Source of the DNA: CAYSZX01 sp964548875 | GTDB lineage: Bacteria; Patescibacteriota; Minisyncoccia; Minisyncoccales; JANBVM01 | DNA length: 22,462 bases | Reading direction: 5' to 3' | Assembly: GCA_964548875.1 (NCBI GenBank) | Contig: CAZJSP010000006.1 | Span: forward strand, 1 to 22,462 | Part shown: positions 21,886 through 22,462 of the stretch, piece by piece | Layout: each line of letters opens with the position of its first letter | How positions within the stretch are numbered: position 1 is the first letter of the stretch | Program-made: the position numbers and the translations under genes | Notes under the pieces: generated by a model | Database searches by the model: none | Told to the model about the DNA's origin: nothing | What the model saw: only the letters and a program-made list of their open reading frames with translations

Positions 21886-22158
21886 ATAGTAAAAAGGGGC
21901 CGAACAATCAACTTGTCAGATATAGAATGCAATTATGTTAATTGAGGGGTTTTAAAATCAGCAAAAAATATAAATTTATCTAAAGCAGAAATAGAGATTC
22001 TCCATTTAAATGGTCTTGAAGATGTTGAAGAACCAGAAACCCCATAAACAGTTAAAAAAATTTTTGTTCATAGAGATCTTCGCAAAAACCTACAAAATAA
22101 ATATGGGATAAAAAATAAGATAAATAAAATAACATGCCTAATAGTCAAAAAAAAATAA
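21886..22158 (+). pseudogene. Decayed reading frame, possible relic paralogue of the 847-residue protein
   Basis: One frame stays protein-like for about 90 codons, broken only by TGA (21943-21945) and TAA (22045-22047). The pieces include INLSDIECNYVN, then NLSKAEIEILHLNGLEDVEE, then VKKIFVHRDLRKNLQNKYGI. The stretch DLRKNLQNKYGI resembles DIRKTIAEKLGI in the C-terminal part of the 847-residue protein just upstream (7 of 12 identical). No start codon or ribosome-binding site is evident. This stretch otherwise holds no gene. Confidence 0.4.
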
Positions 22159-22352
22159 TTAAAAAAGCAAATAAATTAATAAAAGAAATTGACGAACAAA
22201 TTAAAAAGAGCAGGAGGAAAATAGAAAAAATTAAGGAAGAAATGGCAAAAATAAAAGAAAAAGATAGAAAGTCACAGATTGAACTCAATAAAAAACTAGA
22301 GAAAGAAATTGAAGAAATGGACGAATACATGAAAAAATTTAATAAAGACTAA
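22134..22352 (+). CDS. Small coiled-coil protein, unknown function
   Basis: The 72-residue protein is almost entirely charged helix (KLIKEIDEQIKKSRRKIEKI, then KEEMAKIKEKDRKSQIELNK), with hydrophobic residues at heptad-like spacing, so a short coiled coil is likely. It has no Cys and no membrane segment. No Shine-Dalgarno precedes the ATG. It begins inside the decayed frame in another phase and is followed after 18 bases by a good terminator hairpin, which supports it as the end of a transcript. It could be a stand-alone remnant or partner of the large coiled-coil protein. Confidence 0.5.
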   Translation: MPNSQKKIIKKANKLIKEIDEQIKKSRRKIEKIKEEMAKIKEKDRKSQIELNKKLEKEIEEMDEYMKKFNKD

Positions 22353-22370
22353 AAAAGCCTGAAATCTAAA

Positions 22371-22401
22371 AACAACACTCTTAATAAGTGTTGTTTTTTT
22401 T
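22371..22401. terminator. Intrinsic terminator, probably bidirectional
   Basis: AACAACACT (22371-22379) pairs with AGTGTTGTT (22387-22395), a 9-bp stem with the 7-base loop CTTAATA. T-run follows to 22401 on the plus strand. The five As at 22368-22372, partly within the stem, give T5 on the minus strand. It separates the 72-residue gene from the convergent partial gene at 22400-22462. Confidence 0.8.
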
Positions 22402-22462
22402 AAATCAGAGCTCCTTCTATGATCAAGCTCGAACTTATTTTATCAAAAACGCCTGAGAGCAA
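22400..22462 (-). CDS. C-terminal end of an unidentified protein, cut by the window edge
   Basis: Reading inward from the window end on the minus strand gives 20 codons (LLSGVFDKISSSLIIEGALI) and a TAA at 22402-22400, directly in front of a bidirectional terminator. This is the same arrangement as the 3D-domain gene. The composition is that of an ordinary folded protein. Too little remains to name it. A plus-strand frame from the ATG at 22419 is also open to the edge. Confidence 0.45.
   Translation of the reverse strand: MLSGVFDKISSSLIIEGALI

Noticed and set aside
21886..22047. UGA recoding (as Gly or Trp) to rescue the frame across 21943
   Set aside because: TGA ends the MBL-fold, DUF4446 and ATP-grasp genes in tight ATGA overlaps, and the same frame also has a TAA, so decay is simpler.
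1..22462. CRISPR array, insertion sequence, prophage or rRNA
   Set aside because: No regularly spaced repeats, no transposase or integrase frame and no rRNA-like stretch were seen on either strand.

Overview
The window comes from a very AT-rich bacterial chromosome with the standard code; TGA is a real stop in the MBL-fold, DUF4446 and ATP-grasp genes. The gene set points to the Candidate Phyla Radiation (Patescibacteria), most likely a Parcubacteria-type genome. The signs are tandem T4SS_pilin-type genes, a short IF-2 of 496 residues, DUF4446, an intein-bearing gyrA, lysine-rich proteins, few Shine-Dalgarno sites and tRNAs packed directly against genes. The lineage call is inference from gene content, not a marker phylogeny.

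Layout. Positions 1-9747 are all on the minus strand, in transcription order: ribosomal protein S1, FtsH, tRNA-Ile(UAU), tRNA-Val(GAC), an RluA-type pseudouridine synthase, a small membrane protein, gyrA with two inteins, a SAM methyltransferase and two pilin-like proteins, the last cut by the window edge. Positions 9850-11161 (+) hold a degenerate MBL-fold protein, ribosomal protein L19, tRNA-Leu(AAG) and tRNA-Val(UAC). Positions 11199-13967 (-) hold a three-gene overlapping cassette: PanE-like dehydrogenase, cyanophycin-synthetase/GshF-like ATP-grasp ligase and membrane-anchored FAM173-like methyltransferase. Positions 14062-16521 (+) form a translation operon: tRNA-Ser(CGA), DUF4446, infB, rbfA, tRNA-Cys, tRNA-Leu(UAA).

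From 16635 the content is more accessory. It has a 249-residue Lys/Glu-rich protein, a convergent membrane-anchored 3D-domain protein, a divergent class II aldolase, a consensus promoter driving an 847-residue Lys/Glu-rich coiled-coil protein, a decayed reading frame that may be a relic paralogue of its C-terminal part, a 72-residue coiled-coil protein, and the end of an unidentified convergent gene.

The strongest observations are four. GyrA carries two inteins separated by a 13-residue extein that ends in the catalytic tyrosine. A genuine tRNA-Ile(UAU) is present. The last base of the encoded CCA of tRNA-Val(GAC) is the A of the next gene's ATG. The PanE-like/ATP-grasp/methyltransferase cassette has no function I can assign. 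Several minus-strand genes also have a -10 box so close to the ATG that leaderless transcripts are likely.
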